IMG/VR virus record: IMGVR_UViG_3300030099_005031
Location: 1-22,307 of that record
Direction: 5' to 3' (one strand)
DNA from: a virus
Length of the DNA: 22,307 nucleotides
Shown here piece after piece: positions 9,132 through 16,582 of the stretch; the first letter of the stretch is position 1; the number at the start of each line of letters is the position of its first letter. Both the position numbers and the translations under genes were made by a program. The notes under the pieces were generated by a model that was not told where the DNA came from, did not search any database, and was given only the letters and a program-made list of their open reading frames with translations.

Positions 9132-9831
9132 TGTCCATAACCTGATCTGCCCAATACTTATCTACACGCTCCATCCACATGTCTGCATGACGTCTAAACT
9201 CTCTGCCTTGTATGACAAACTCTTGATACACAAGATCGACGGAACACATTAAGACAGCACCTTTTTGTATGTCTGTGCCATACAGCTCGTTGTGCGCAAG
9301 AGCATACGCAGCAAGCTGACAGAAATAGTCTTCTATCCATTCACGTCGTTTAGGTTTATTGGTCTGTTTAAAATCCATGATGCAAGGCTCGTCCTCAAAC
9401 ACACCGATAACATCAGCTTTACCTGCGTATCGATTTGGATTGTACAAAGACACCTCACAGCCATAGACCTGATTTATCCTAGAAAAAGAGTTATCCATGA
9501 TGGTACATGCCATCTTGTATGCTCTCTTCTCTTCAGCTGTTTCAGGTCTATAGTCCCACAAATTACCATGCACTATCTGTTTCTCTAGTATGTGATGCAC
9601 GGTGGTACCGCGAGCAGCCGCCTCCATGCGTATCCTATTGGCTTCTTCCTCACCAACACGTTCTATCCACTTCTTTATCCCGTCGTTATCTTCTTTCGTC
9701 CCGGATAATATCGTAGTAACAGAAGGCAGCTTTACACCGTTACAGTCATAAAACCTTCTTCCGTCTTTGCCGTCCTCACTAGAGAAGTCATTGTATTCGT
9801 ACGGTGACTCGTACAAGATTACATGCTTCAT
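9106..9831 (-). CDS. PD-(D/E)XK exonuclease, RecB/Cas4-like (241 aa)
   Basis: This is a predicted metal-dependent DNA exonuclease of the RecB/Cas4 nuclease superfamily. In phages such enzymes serve recombination, concatemer processing or host DNA breakdown. The motifs appear in canonical order: RGTTVHHILE (about 95-104, motif I His), YAGKADVIG (Asp of motif II), CIMDFKQT (Asp-x-Lys of motif III), and the C-terminal helix motif DYFCQLAAYAL (Gln-x3-Tyr). The N-terminal segment KLPSVTTILSGT is also typical of phage members. I see no Cys cluster for the Fe-S centre of classical Cas4/AddB. It is the last gene of the leftward replication operon. Its ATG overlaps the stop of the 56-aa gene (ATGA). 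Its own end runs 26 bp into the opposite-strand giant gene. Confidence 0.88.
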   Translation of the reverse strand: MKHVILYESPYEYNDFSSEDGKDGRRFYDCNGVKLPSVTTILSGTKEDNDGIKKWIERVGEEEANRIRMEAAARGTTVHHILEKQIVHGNLWDYRPETAEEKRAYKMACTIMDNSFSRINQVYGCEVSLYNPNRYAGKADVIGVFEDEPCIMDFKQTNKPKRREWIEDYFCQLAAYALAHNELYGTDIQKGAVLMCSVDLVYQEFVIQGREFRRHADMWMERVDKYWADQVMDTIREAQDP

Positions 9832-9998
9832 GTTTTTGGTAACTCTTCTACTTTGCCTTTTTTCACGTCATCGTGTAGACGCTTAATTGCAAAAGCAAAA
9901 ACGTTACTGGTAGATCTTTCAGTTCGCTTACCTATATCTTCAGCGATCTTAACGATCTCCTTACGTATGGCTACGCTACGCCATTTTTCTGTATCCAT
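9828..9998 (-). CDS. Small ribbon-helix-helix DNA-binding protein (56 aa)
   Basis: This short gene sits between polymerase and nuclease. The protein opens with MDTEKWRSVAIRKEI and reads as a beta strand (about WRSVAIR, residues 6-12), a first helix (KEIVKIAEDIG), and a turn plus second helix (RSTSNVFAFAIKRL). This is the Arc/MetJ/CopG ribbon-helix-helix pattern. Such proteins bind DNA as dimers, with the strands in the major groove, and usually act as repressors. AAGGAG stands 10 nt before the ATG and overlaps the polymerase stop. The stop TGA overlaps the nuclease ATG. It may autoregulate the operon or the divergent control region; AT-rich dyads there are candidate operators. The fold is inferred from pattern only. 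An accessory subunit role with the nuclease cannot be excluded. Confidence 0.7.
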   Translation of the reverse strand: MDTEKWRSVAIRKEIVKIAEDIGKRTERSTSNVFAFAIKRLHDDVKKGKVEELPKT

Positions 9999-10012
9999 TT
10001 TACTGAACTCCT

Positions 10013-11884
10013 TTAATCATTATCGTTTTGTGACTCCATAGAATCACCCCAGTTTTTGCCTACCTCTGCGTCTACCTTATTAGGTACACACAAAGACACA
10101 GCTTGTTCCATGGTTTCAGTTATGCCTGCTACATCTTTATCCGAAGCTACAGAAAACACAAGCTCGTCGTGCACCTGTAGTAACGGCATGTAACCAGACT
10201 GATAACAGTCGACCATGGCCTTCTTTGTCATATCCGCCGCCGAACCCTGTATAAGTTTATTCAGCGCCTTATAGACAAATGCTCTTTTTATTTCGCCGTT
10301 GTATTCGTGTATGGCTTCTTTGTATTTCATGGGTCGACCCGTGCCATAGCGCATCGGCTCCCACATATCAAAGTGACAACGACGTCCTAATAGTGTTTTT
10401 ATATATCCTTTTGAGCTAGCACTTCTCATAACAGAATCTGCTAACTGTCTAACAAAAGGAGCGTAGGTATTGAACTTACTAAGTATGTCAGCAGCTTCGT
10501 CAGTCGTTACACCCAACTGATCTGCTAATTTACCCTTGCCCATACCGTACATAATTCCTAGACCAATAGTCTTTGCGGTCTTTCTATCTATACCCACCAG
10601 ATTGGCTACCTCTTGGTGAAAGTCTGCATCTCCTTCTAAGTACGCATCGGCAATAGCATCTGCGCCATCGTACTTAGACAAATTAGCATAGTGAGTAAGT
10701 ATTCTTGGTTCCTGTTGACTAAAGTCTGCTGAACACCAGCGCTCGCCTTCTTCTGGCAAGAACAAAGAACGAATCAACGGACCTATGTTTTTGTTTCGTG
10801 CCGGGACCTGTTGCAAGTTTGGATTGCTCATGGACAACCGACCAGTGACTGTACCACCGCTCTCGCCTTTCAGCTGTCTTATCTCTGCGTGTATCCTGCC
10901 GTTGTGCTCGTGCTTCAGGATAGAGTCGATAAACGTGCTGTGCGATTTGTTTATCTCTCTAGCTTCTTTAATCATCTTAGCTACAGGATGTGTGTGATTG
11001 TCTAAAAATGCCTTGGTAAAACTAGGCTGCCCTGTTGGAGTACGTGTATACGTTAGCTTCAGGGCGTCAAAAACGGTCGCTAACGAGTTTGCTGCCCAAA
11101 GTTGCAGTTCTCCTACACCAGACTGTTTCTGTATCTCTAAGAGCAGTTTTTTCTCTTGTTTGATTAGCTGCCTCTTAATTGTCTCTGCTCTCTCAGTATC
11201 AACACGAACACCTTTCTTTTTCATTTCGTACAACACGGGCAAAACTTCCATCTCCAAATCAAAGATGTTCCACAGGTTCTGCTCTTCAATTAAAGTCTTG
11301 AAATGATTCCAAAGCTTCAATGTCAAAGCAGCGTCCTGTGTTGCATACGTACCTACGTATGCCGAAGGCAGACGCCACATCTCTGCTTTCGGGTCTAAGC
11401 CCCACTCCTCAGCAGCGGCGTTTAGTTCTGCCTCCGTTTTACCCTCGTTTACATATTCTCTACCCAAAGCATTTAAGGTGTACCAATACTGGTTCTCATC
11501 TATTAGAGGAGCAACCACCATCGTATCGATAATCCTGCCGTTTACTTTTATATCTTCTGATCCTAGCCAACCCATATCGTACGATGCGTTGTGAAATATT
11601 TTGTCTGAGTTACTAGCGCATACTTCCTTAGCAAAACTAATTACTTTGTTTTTAGGAAAGTTAAATCCACTCTCGTGCGCAAACGGAAAGTAGCCTTCAA
11701 AGCCATCGCAAGCAAACGATATGCCCACTATCTCTCCGTCACCTCTTATGTATCCGGGACCTTTCTCTTTTAGATTCGGGTCTCTGGTTTCTGTATCTAT
11801 CGCTACCTCTTTTGCGTTGACCAACAGCTCTGTTGGAAACACATCAGGCGGAGTCCATTCCGTAGGTGGTTTAAATGTTGTCAT
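10013..11884 (-). CDS. polA: DNA polymerase I (family A) with 3'-5' exonuclease
   Basis: This 623-aa replicative polymerase has a proofreading domain and no 5' nuclease domain, the usual phage form. Exonuclease motifs: D30-x-E32 (AIDTETRD), N99-x3-D103 (HNASYD) and Y180-x3-D184 (YATQD). Polymerase motif A is SADFSQQEPR (D387). Motif B is RKTAKTIGLGIMYG (R434, K438, Y446). Motif C is QVHDEL (H572, D573, E574). The residue aligned with E. coli Phe762 is Leu442. In motif A the usual Ile-Glu-Leu reads Gln-Glu-Pro. There is no CxxCxGxG (DnaJ-type) insertion. The ATG overlaps the helicase stop by 4 nt (ATGA), and the stop overlaps the Shine-Dalgarno of the small RHH gene. It acts with the upstream primase, helicase and putative SSB. 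Confidence 0.97.
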   Translation of the reverse strand: MTTFKPPTEWTPPDVFPTELLVNAKEVAIDTETRDPNLKEKGPGYIRGDGEIVGISFACDGFEGYFPFAHESGFNFPKNKVISFAKEVCASNSDKIFHNASYDMGWLGSEDIKVNGRIIDTMVVAPLIDENQYWYTLNALGREYVNEGKTEAELNAAAEEWGLDPKAEMWRLPSAYVGTYATQDAALTLKLWNHFKTLIEEQNLWNIFDLEMEVLPVLYEMKKKGVRVDTERAETIKRQLIKQEKKLLLEIQKQSGVGELQLWAANSLATVFDALKLTYTRTPTGQPSFTKAFLDNHTHPVAKMIKEAREINKSHSTFIDSILKHEHNGRIHAEIRQLKGESGGTVTGRLSMSNPNLQQVPARNKNIGPLIRSLFLPEEGERWCSADFSQQEPRILTHYANLSKYDGADAIADAYLEGDADFHQEVANLVGIDRKTAKTIGLGIMYGMGKGKLADQLGVTTDEAADILSKFNTYAPFVRQLADSVMRSASSKGYIKTLLGRRCHFDMWEPMRYGTGRPMKYKEAIHEYNGEIKRAFVYKALNKLIQGSAADMTKKAMVDCYQSGYMPLLQVHDELVFSVASDKDVAGITETMEQAVSLCVPNKVDAEVGKNWGDSMESQNDND

Positions 11885-13437
11885 ATTAAGTACCTGTAGT
11901 ATTCGTTTCTAGCCTGCACGATGTAGAGATTCTCTAATGCTCTGGTAACAGCCACATAAAACTGTCTGTGTAAGCCATCTGGGTTGAGCAAAAAGTTTTG
12001 CTTTATCGCCGGAGATATATCTAACAAGACTGCAACGTTGTCAGCCTCACCACCTTTTGCTTGGTGTATTGTAGATATCGCTATCCTCGGTTCGCCATGT
12101 AAATCTTCGTTATTGTTTTTTGCTTTTTCTATAAATGCTCTTCTTTCTACGTCTATGGTTTTATTGAAAGTCTCCTGCCAATCGCCGCCCAAGGTTTCTT
12201 CCTTCAAACCGTAGTTGTCTAATATTTGTTGTTTAGTTAGTTCTTGCCCCTTGTTTTCATCGTTTAATACTTTAGTTATAAATCCTCTCTTCACATGCGC
12301 TTTGCCTAGATAAGCATATAAATCACCGAGTTGAGCCATAGTAAGCACTCCGTCACTGTTTAGTTTCTCCCAAGCGTCCATGGCTGCAATCATCTTGTAC
12401 GGAATATATCTGTAGTGATTGTGTGAAAAGGGGTAGCCGTGGTTTATCAAATGCTTTCTAGTGCTGTAGCCTTTGTTGTAATCGGACAACATGTAGTCGC
12501 AAGACGATAGAATCAACCAGTTGCCTTCTTCTAACGGCAACAGGTTAACAGAAGATACTTCTGTCACTGCGCCTTCTTGCTCTCTTGGTTTGTACTCTTT
12601 GTCCGCTCTCTTTCTTATCTTGTTTGATATGCGCTCTGCTACGTTGTGTACGGTCTTTGGTATTCTGAAAGACTGATTCAGTACAATGTTCTTGCCCTCA
12701 TAATCTACAAACCTGTCTGGTCTGGCTCCGCTCCACTCGTAGATAGCCTGATCGTCATCGCCTGCTATGTAAGTCTTAGCAACGTTAGCAGACAATACAT
12801 CAACCAAACGCCAGTTTAATTCTGCCAAGTCCTGAGCTTCATCAACGATAAGAACATCTAACGGTGGACAAAGGCCTCTCTCAACAAACTCTTTTATCAT
12901 GTCAGCAAAAGAATAAATAACAGGAGAGCTTTGCGTGCGATACTCTTCCCATGCGTCGTAAAGATTTTTTAAGATAACAGGTACTACATTCTTGCGTAAA
13001 GCTACGTCGCAGTTAAGTCTTTCTTCTTCAATATCTCTACAGTTTGCTTTTGAGTTTTCTATCAGTTGGAAGTATGGATCTTCTAGCATTTTATCCAGCG
13101 ATTGTCTTTTATCCATTTTGTAATTCTTGGTTAAATTGAAGCTGTACTCTTCTAAAAAGTCTCGGATATCTTCGCCTGACATTACTCTGCCTATGGCTAA
13201 CACGCGCTTGCAGAAGGCGTGACTTGTGCAGAAGTAAGGCATTTCATCAAAACCAAGCCCCAAGGACGCGTACGCCCTGTTTTTAGCTTCTGTAGCAGCT
13301 TTTACTGAGTAAGATATAAAAGCTATTCTGTCTGGCTGCACACCGTCATCTAGATGCTGCTCTACCAAATCAAGCAGCTTAGTTGTCTTGCCCGTTCCCG
13401 GAGGACCAAAGAACTTCTGTATGTTTCTAATCTTCAA
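11881..13437 (-). CDS. SF1 DNA helicase, UvrD/Dda-like
   Basis: This is an ATP-dependent DNA helicase for the phage replication fork or recombination. Motifs, numbered from the GTG at 13446: Walker A GPPGTGKTT (14-22), Walker B VDEAQD (201-206), motif III GDDDQAIYEWSGA (229-241), motif IV QSFR (258-261), motif V ISTIHQAKGGE near 460, and motif VI RQFYVAVTRALE near 500. At about 520 aa it is compact, lacking the large 1B/2B insertions of full UvrD. Two starts are possible. GTG at 13446 has no usable Shine-Dalgarno. TTG at 13437, chosen here, has AAGGAG 8 nt upstream and forms the 4-nt TTGA overlap with the primase stop, the arrangement seen elsewhere in this operon. The choice changes only three residues. 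Confidence 0.95.
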   Translation of the reverse strand: MKIRNIQKFFGPPGTGKTTKLLDLVEQHLDDGVQPDRIAFISYSVKAATEAKNRAYASLGLGFDEMPYFCTSHAFCKRVLAIGRVMSGEDIRDFLEEYSFNLTKNYKMDKRQSLDKMLEDPYFQLIENSKANCRDIEEERLNCDVALRKNVVPVILKNLYDAWEEYRTQSSPVIYSFADMIKEFVERGLCPPLDVLIVDEAQDLAELNWRLVDVLSANVAKTYIAGDDDQAIYEWSGARPDRFVDYEGKNIVLNQSFRIPKTVHNVAERISNKIRKRADKEYKPREQEGAVTEVSSVNLLPLEEGNWLILSSCDYMLSDYNKGYSTRKHLINHGYPFSHNHYRYIPYKMIAAMDAWEKLNSDGVLTMAQLGDLYAYLGKAHVKRGFITKVLNDENKGQELTKQQILDNYGLKEETLGGDWQETFNKTIDVERRAFIEKAKNNNEDLHGEPRIAISTIHQAKGGEADNVAVLLDISPAIKQNFLLNPDGLHRQFYVAVTRALENLYIVQARNEYYRYLI

Positions 13438-15038
13438 TCTTCCCACTCCTTCTTAGCTGTAGGGTTTTTAAAATCATCTACAGTAATCTTACTGTTATCT
13501 ACTTCGACAACATCTAACACCCAAATGTTTTTGTTGCCTATGTTCTTGTCTATCCATTTAACTGAGTTGTTTGCTCCCATGTTCTTTAGTTCGTCAAAGA
13601 TCTCTGCTTCTTTTATGTTCTTCATGTTTTTGTATTCTCTAATGTAGTTGACTATGTCTCTGCCTCTAAACCACCATTGATTAGTTTCTTCCTCCTCCAT
13701 ACGAAAAGCTCCGCCAGATACGATGGCCATACGAGAAGTAGACTCTGTGGTAATACAAAACTCCATGATAGATTCTTCAAGCAACCCACTCTTGGTCATG
13801 TCAGCAGGCACGTCTATCTCCTGCACGTCCTGTAGCAATGCGTTTAGTTTTGCTACCCAATCTATTTTCTTCACGTCTGGTGGACAGATGTTTAATACTT
13901 CCATACATCTTTGTTGGTACATGCTGAAGTTGTGGAGTTGTTTTGTTTCAAGCACGATAGTCTGTCCGTCTATATCTAAGTGCCACAAGGGTGGGTCGGT
14001 TAGATATTTCCGTAGCCCACCAAAGACAGGATCGCGTTCTGCGGCATCGATGCCAAACCTTTTGGTTACACAGATGCCGCTCTGACAAAAGTCTTGTAGC
14101 GGAGCTTTGCTGCACGGATACCGATAGTCAGACTTCTCCACGCTTTGTATTAGGTTATTAACTTCGCTATGCGGTAGTGGTTTGGCGCAGACCTGCTTGT
14201 TTACTTCTTGCAGCTTATCTTTCCACTCTTCGCCCTCCGGGTGTACTTTTCTAAAGAACACACCGTAAGCAAACATAGCACTGTTGCGCATACCTTCAGG
14301 TATGCCGTTCAGCTTCATGTGAACCAGACAAGGTGGAGCCTCGCTCCAGATGTCTTTGTCTGCGCCGTTAGATGCGATAAGTTTTCTCCTAGATTTCTTT
14401 ACCGGGAGGAGCTCATCTAATTGTTCCTCTGTGATTGCTTTACGCTTTGCATACTTTATAAAGTCTTCCGAGGATAAAGACTCTGCTTTTTTATTCAAGC
14501 CGTATCTGGTTGTATCGTCGCCTGCAAAGTACGGCATGTTCAACCAGTTACCTGTCTGTTTTTCTTTGGGTACTTGGTCGGACCATTGATATTGTTTCGG
14601 AAATATCTCATCTCCAGTTCTGCCCATGGCTGCTGTAATGTCCTCTAGTTTATTTTTTATTTTGATGGCTGGGACAGGCTCACTTGTAAAAAGGAATAAG
14701 TGAAGCCCGCCCGACTTAGTAGAACAAGCGACCAAGGGCAGAGACATCTCATCGATGTTTTTTAAAATCTTTTTTATGTCGATAGGGTATTCATCTATAT
14801 CTATGCAGCCCCATCTACATGTTTCATCATCGGTTATCGGAATCACTCCGATAGAAACCTCTCCGTCTAAATGTTTTTTCCAAAGCTCAAGAGTAAGCGG
14901 TTCATGCAGGGTCTTTGCTATCCCGTCTTTCTTTACTCCGCGTGCTGTGTTCTTCTGCCCTGTGATTTCATATATTCCGTGCGCTCTGTCTAGCCCGGAA
15001 AAAACATCCATAAATTCTTTTTCTATTTCTTTTGTCAT
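13434..15038 (-). CDS. Archaeo-eukaryotic-type (AEP/TOTE-like) DNA primase with C-terminal Cys cluster
   Basis: This 534-aa protein probably makes primers for the phage polymerase. The N-terminal half has AEP hallmarks: CIDIDEY (D80-x-D82, metal site), a separate motif STKSGGLHLF ending in H113, and GNWLNMPYF (164-172), resembling the primases of TOTE-type and phage prim-pol families. The C-terminal half has APPCLVHM (C237), a helical segment, and then YPCSKAPLQDFCQSGICV (C309, C318, C323). Four such cysteines could bind Zn or an Fe-S cluster, as in the PriL C-terminal domain; this is inference. The last 180 residues are unassigned. There is no Walker motif, so the helicase is the separate downstream protein. 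The start lacks a good Shine-Dalgarno. A GC hairpin precedes it. Its stop overlaps the helicase start. Confidence 0.85.
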   Translation of the reverse strand: MTKEIEKEFMDVFSGLDRAHGIYEITGQKNTARGVKKDGIAKTLHEPLTLELWKKHLDGEVSIGVIPITDDETCRWGCIDIDEYPIDIKKILKNIDEMSLPLVACSTKSGGLHLFLFTSEPVPAIKIKNKLEDITAAMGRTGDEIFPKQYQWSDQVPKEKQTGNWLNMPYFAGDDTTRYGLNKKAESLSSEDFIKYAKRKAITEEQLDELLPVKKSRRKLIASNGADKDIWSEAPPCLVHMKLNGIPEGMRNSAMFAYGVFFRKVHPEGEEWKDKLQEVNKQVCAKPLPHSEVNNLIQSVEKSDYRYPCSKAPLQDFCQSGICVTKRFGIDAAERDPVFGGLRKYLTDPPLWHLDIDGQTIVLETKQLHNFSMYQQRCMEVLNICPPDVKKIDWVAKLNALLQDVQEIDVPADMTKSGLLEESIMEFCITTESTSRMAIVSGGAFRMEEEETNQWWFRGRDIVNYIREYKNMKNIKEAEIFDELKNMGANNSVKWIDKNIGNKNIWVLDVVEVDNSKITVDDFKNPTAKKEWED

Positions 15039-15054
15039 ACATATTGTTAGAGGT

Positions 15055-15078
15055 GGGCGGCGGGGTTACTCGCCGCCC
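15055..15078 (-). promoter_or_regulatory. GC-only hairpin between putative SSB and primase genes
   Basis: GGGCGGCG (15055-15062) and CGCCGCCC (15071-15078) form a perfect 8-bp stem with an 8-nt loop, all G/C in an AT-leaning genome. It fills most of the 46-nt gap between the stop of the 259-aa gene and the primase ATG. No U-run follows on either strand, so it is not a classical intrinsic terminator. In the leftward mRNA it could act as an attenuator, a 3' RNA-stability element, or a brake on primase translation. Confidence 0.7.
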
Positions 15079-15084
15079 GATAGA

Positions 15085-15864
15085 TTACTCCCAAGTTTTA
15101 GCTTCGGAATTATCCTCTAATGCAGCAGTATTGGAGCTCCCCGGGAGTTGATCCATACCACCGTCTGCACAAAACTCAGAAAACTCTTTTGCTTCTGTAA
15201 ACAAATCAGTTTCCTGTTCATCTAAGACCCGTTCCTGTGAAATGGAAAATGAATACCATGACCCACGATCGTTAGATTCTATTTGTGTCTTTAAAAGATA
15301 CCAGTGCGAGTATGAAGGAGGGGTAAACATACCCTGTGCTCCTTGCATTTTCGTACTCTGTATCAGTGTGTTGAAGTATCTAGAGTGCTTCAACTGTGAC
15401 CCCGTCATGTTGATGACGCATTTCTGCGGCTCTTCATCAATCATAGCGTAGCCATAGTGGTTAGCTGTTGGTGTAAGCTGAGTTTCACCTGCCGGTGTGA
15501 TAAGCCTACCTTGGCTATCACGGCTACATCTGTTGAACAGATCGCTATCAGCAGAGTGAACCTTAACTAGCCCACCGCCCTTCTCACGAAGTTTCCACTC
15601 GACCAACGTTTTGTTATACCAAACTGGTAAGAAACTCAAACCCGTCTCACCTGATATTATTTTGTTGGAACCAGTAAAAAAGAGATCTCCCTCTTCCGCA
15701 TCAGGATTATAGTCAGCGTTGTCTTTTTTCCTTTGCGGAGACATTGCCTGTATGATCGTGATACGCGGAGTCCTAAGATCGTCTGATGATACTTCGCCGA
15801 AGCCTTTCTCTTCGACACCTTCAAATAAAGATACTATGTCACTTTTTGGTTTTTTAGTTGCCAT
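15085..15864 (-). CDS. Putative phage ssDNA-binding protein (259 aa)
   Basis: I assign this as an SSB candidate mainly by context and family resemblance. It precedes primase, helicase and polymerase. It begins with a short polar tail, then TPRITIIQAMSPQ and EGDLFFTGSNKII, a pattern seen in a conserved phage family of about 250 aa found in replication regions. The middle is beta-rich with many aromatic residues (SFLPVWYNKTLVEW, YSHWYLLKTQI), as expected for an OB-type fold. The C-terminal 25 residues are disordered-looking and moderately acidic (ALEDNSEAKTWE), reminiscent of SSB tails. GAGGAA stands 7 nt before the ATG. No catalytic motif is visible. It could also be another recombination-associated protein. 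Confidence 0.55.
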   Translation of the reverse strand: MATKKPKSDIVSLFEGVEEKGFGEVSSDDLRTPRITIIQAMSPQRKKDNADYNPDAEEGDLFFTGSNKIISGETGLSFLPVWYNKTLVEWKLREKGGGLVKVHSADSDLFNRCSRDSQGRLITPAGETQLTPTANHYGYAMIDEEPQKCVINMTGSQLKHSRYFNTLIQSTKMQGAQGMFTPPSYSHWYLLKTQIESNDRGSWYSFSISQERVLDEQETDLFTEAKEFSEFCADGGMDQLPGSSNTAALEDNSEAKTWE

Positions 15865-15878
15865 ATCTTCGTTCCTCG

Positions 15879-16448
15879 TTATTTAGTTATTTTCGTTCGC
15901 TTGCCCTCGTAGACAGAGAAAAGTTCTCTGACTGCTTGGTCAAACACCTGATTGCCCGACTCAACTTGTTCGCGAACGAACGCCTTGAGCGAGCTAGGAT
16001 GGACATTCTCTTTCTGTTCAGGCAATAGCCCTTCCTTCTTGAGTACATCTATCACTTCTTTAGCGCGATCGTCCTCACCTCTGCCGAACTGCACGCTGAC
16101 GACATTCTTAATTAAGTCGCCATGGCCGTTCTCGCGGAGCCAACTGTGAGCCGCATCAGCTTTGTCTTTGCTGATACGAGCGCTGTAAAACGGTTCAGCT
16201 GCTATCCTCGATCCGTCGTTCAAACGAATGTCTTGGATACCTAGCTCTAATAATCTTTGGGGTATAACTTCTTCTGATAGTTCACGCTCTTGTTCTTTCA
16301 AGCGTTGTAGTCGGTCCTCTGTGTTTCCGATTGTGCCCTGTACGCGCAGAAGTTTGTCGCATAGTTTTGATAAATCGGCTAAATGATTTTCGTTGAGGTC
16401 TTCTACTTTCTTCTTTGTTTGTTCTTCAAATAATATTTCTATTGCCAT
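15879..16448 (-). CDS. Conserved phage coiled-coil protein of the replication operon (189 aa)
   Basis: This is the first gene of the leftward operon; its function is unknown. Residues about 10-62 are a charged coiled coil (QRLKEQERELSEEVIPQRL). They are followed by a small beta-rich part (IRLNDGSRIAAEPFYSARI) and a helical segment with WLRENGHGDLIKN and VSVQFGRGEDD. The C-terminus has HPSSLKAFVREQVESG. The last two blocks resemble a conserved phage protein found beside SSB-like genes in podovirus replication modules; I know of no assigned activity. AAGGAG (16459-16464 on the plus strand as CTCCTT) gives a clear start. The gene lies 14 nt before the putative SSB gene, so the two are probably co-expressed. 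Confidence 0.72.
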   Translation of the reverse strand: MAIEILFEEQTKKKVEDLNENHLADLSKLCDKLLRVQGTIGNTEDRLQRLKEQERELSEEVIPQRLLELGIQDIRLNDGSRIAAEPFYSARISKDKADAAHSWLRENGHGDLIKNVVSVQFGRGEDDRAKEVIDVLKKEGLLPEQKENVHPSSLKAFVREQVESGNQVFDQAVRELFSVYEGKRTKITK

Positions 16449-16475
16449 TATTTATTTTCTCCTTCGTTAGTGCGA

Positions 16476-16552
16476 GGTCTAGCAGGATCTATGAACATAA
16501 ATTAAACCCGACTGTCCTTGCTAGACCCCGGCTTTTAAAAAAAACCAGTCGG
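16476..16552 (-). promoter_or_regulatory. Interleaved inverted repeats, potential H-type pseudoknot in leader RNA
   Basis: Pair A: GGTCTAGCA (16476-16484) with TGCTAGACC (16519-16527), extended by GGA (16485-16487) with TCC (16515-16517) across a one-base bulge. Pair B: CCGACTG (16508-16514) with CAGTCGG (16546-16552). The order A-B-A'-B' is the H-type pseudoknot topology. The B arm at 16514 directly abuts the A' arm at 16515, which would allow coaxial stacking. The connecting loops are 18 and 20 nt. The element lies inside the predicted leader of the leftward replication mRNA, about 11 nt before its Shine-Dalgarno. The repeats are seen directly; RNA folding is inferred. They could instead act as DNA operators. 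Confidence 0.6.
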
Positions 16553-16553
16553 A

Positions 16554-16582
16554 TTGACATGAGTATATATTACTTTTAAAAT
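16554..16582 (+). promoter_or_regulatory. Sigma70-type promoter for the SNF2 operon
   Basis: A perfect -35 box TTGACA (16554-16559), a 17-bp spacer and the -10 box TAAAAT (16577-16582, 5 of 6) point rightward. The expected start is near 16589, about 43 nt upstream of the SNF2 ATG. It is the best host-type promoter in the window. Confidence 0.75.

Noticed and set aside
10013-11884. DnaJ-type CxxCxGxG insertion in the polymerase, as reported for the SAR116 phage HMO-2011
   Set aside because: I searched the protein by eye and no such cysteine repeat is present, so a close link to HMO-2011 cannot be claimed on this basis.
13723-14589. Plus-strand open frames opposite the primase gene
   Set aside because: The minus-strand frame carries clear primase motifs; these opposite frames show none and are Ser/Phe/Leu-rich shadows.
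16476-16527. Inverted repeat considered as an intrinsic terminator or tRNA remnant
   Set aside because: The loop is 27 nt with no T-run next to the stem on either strand, and there are no tRNA D, anticodon or T arms.
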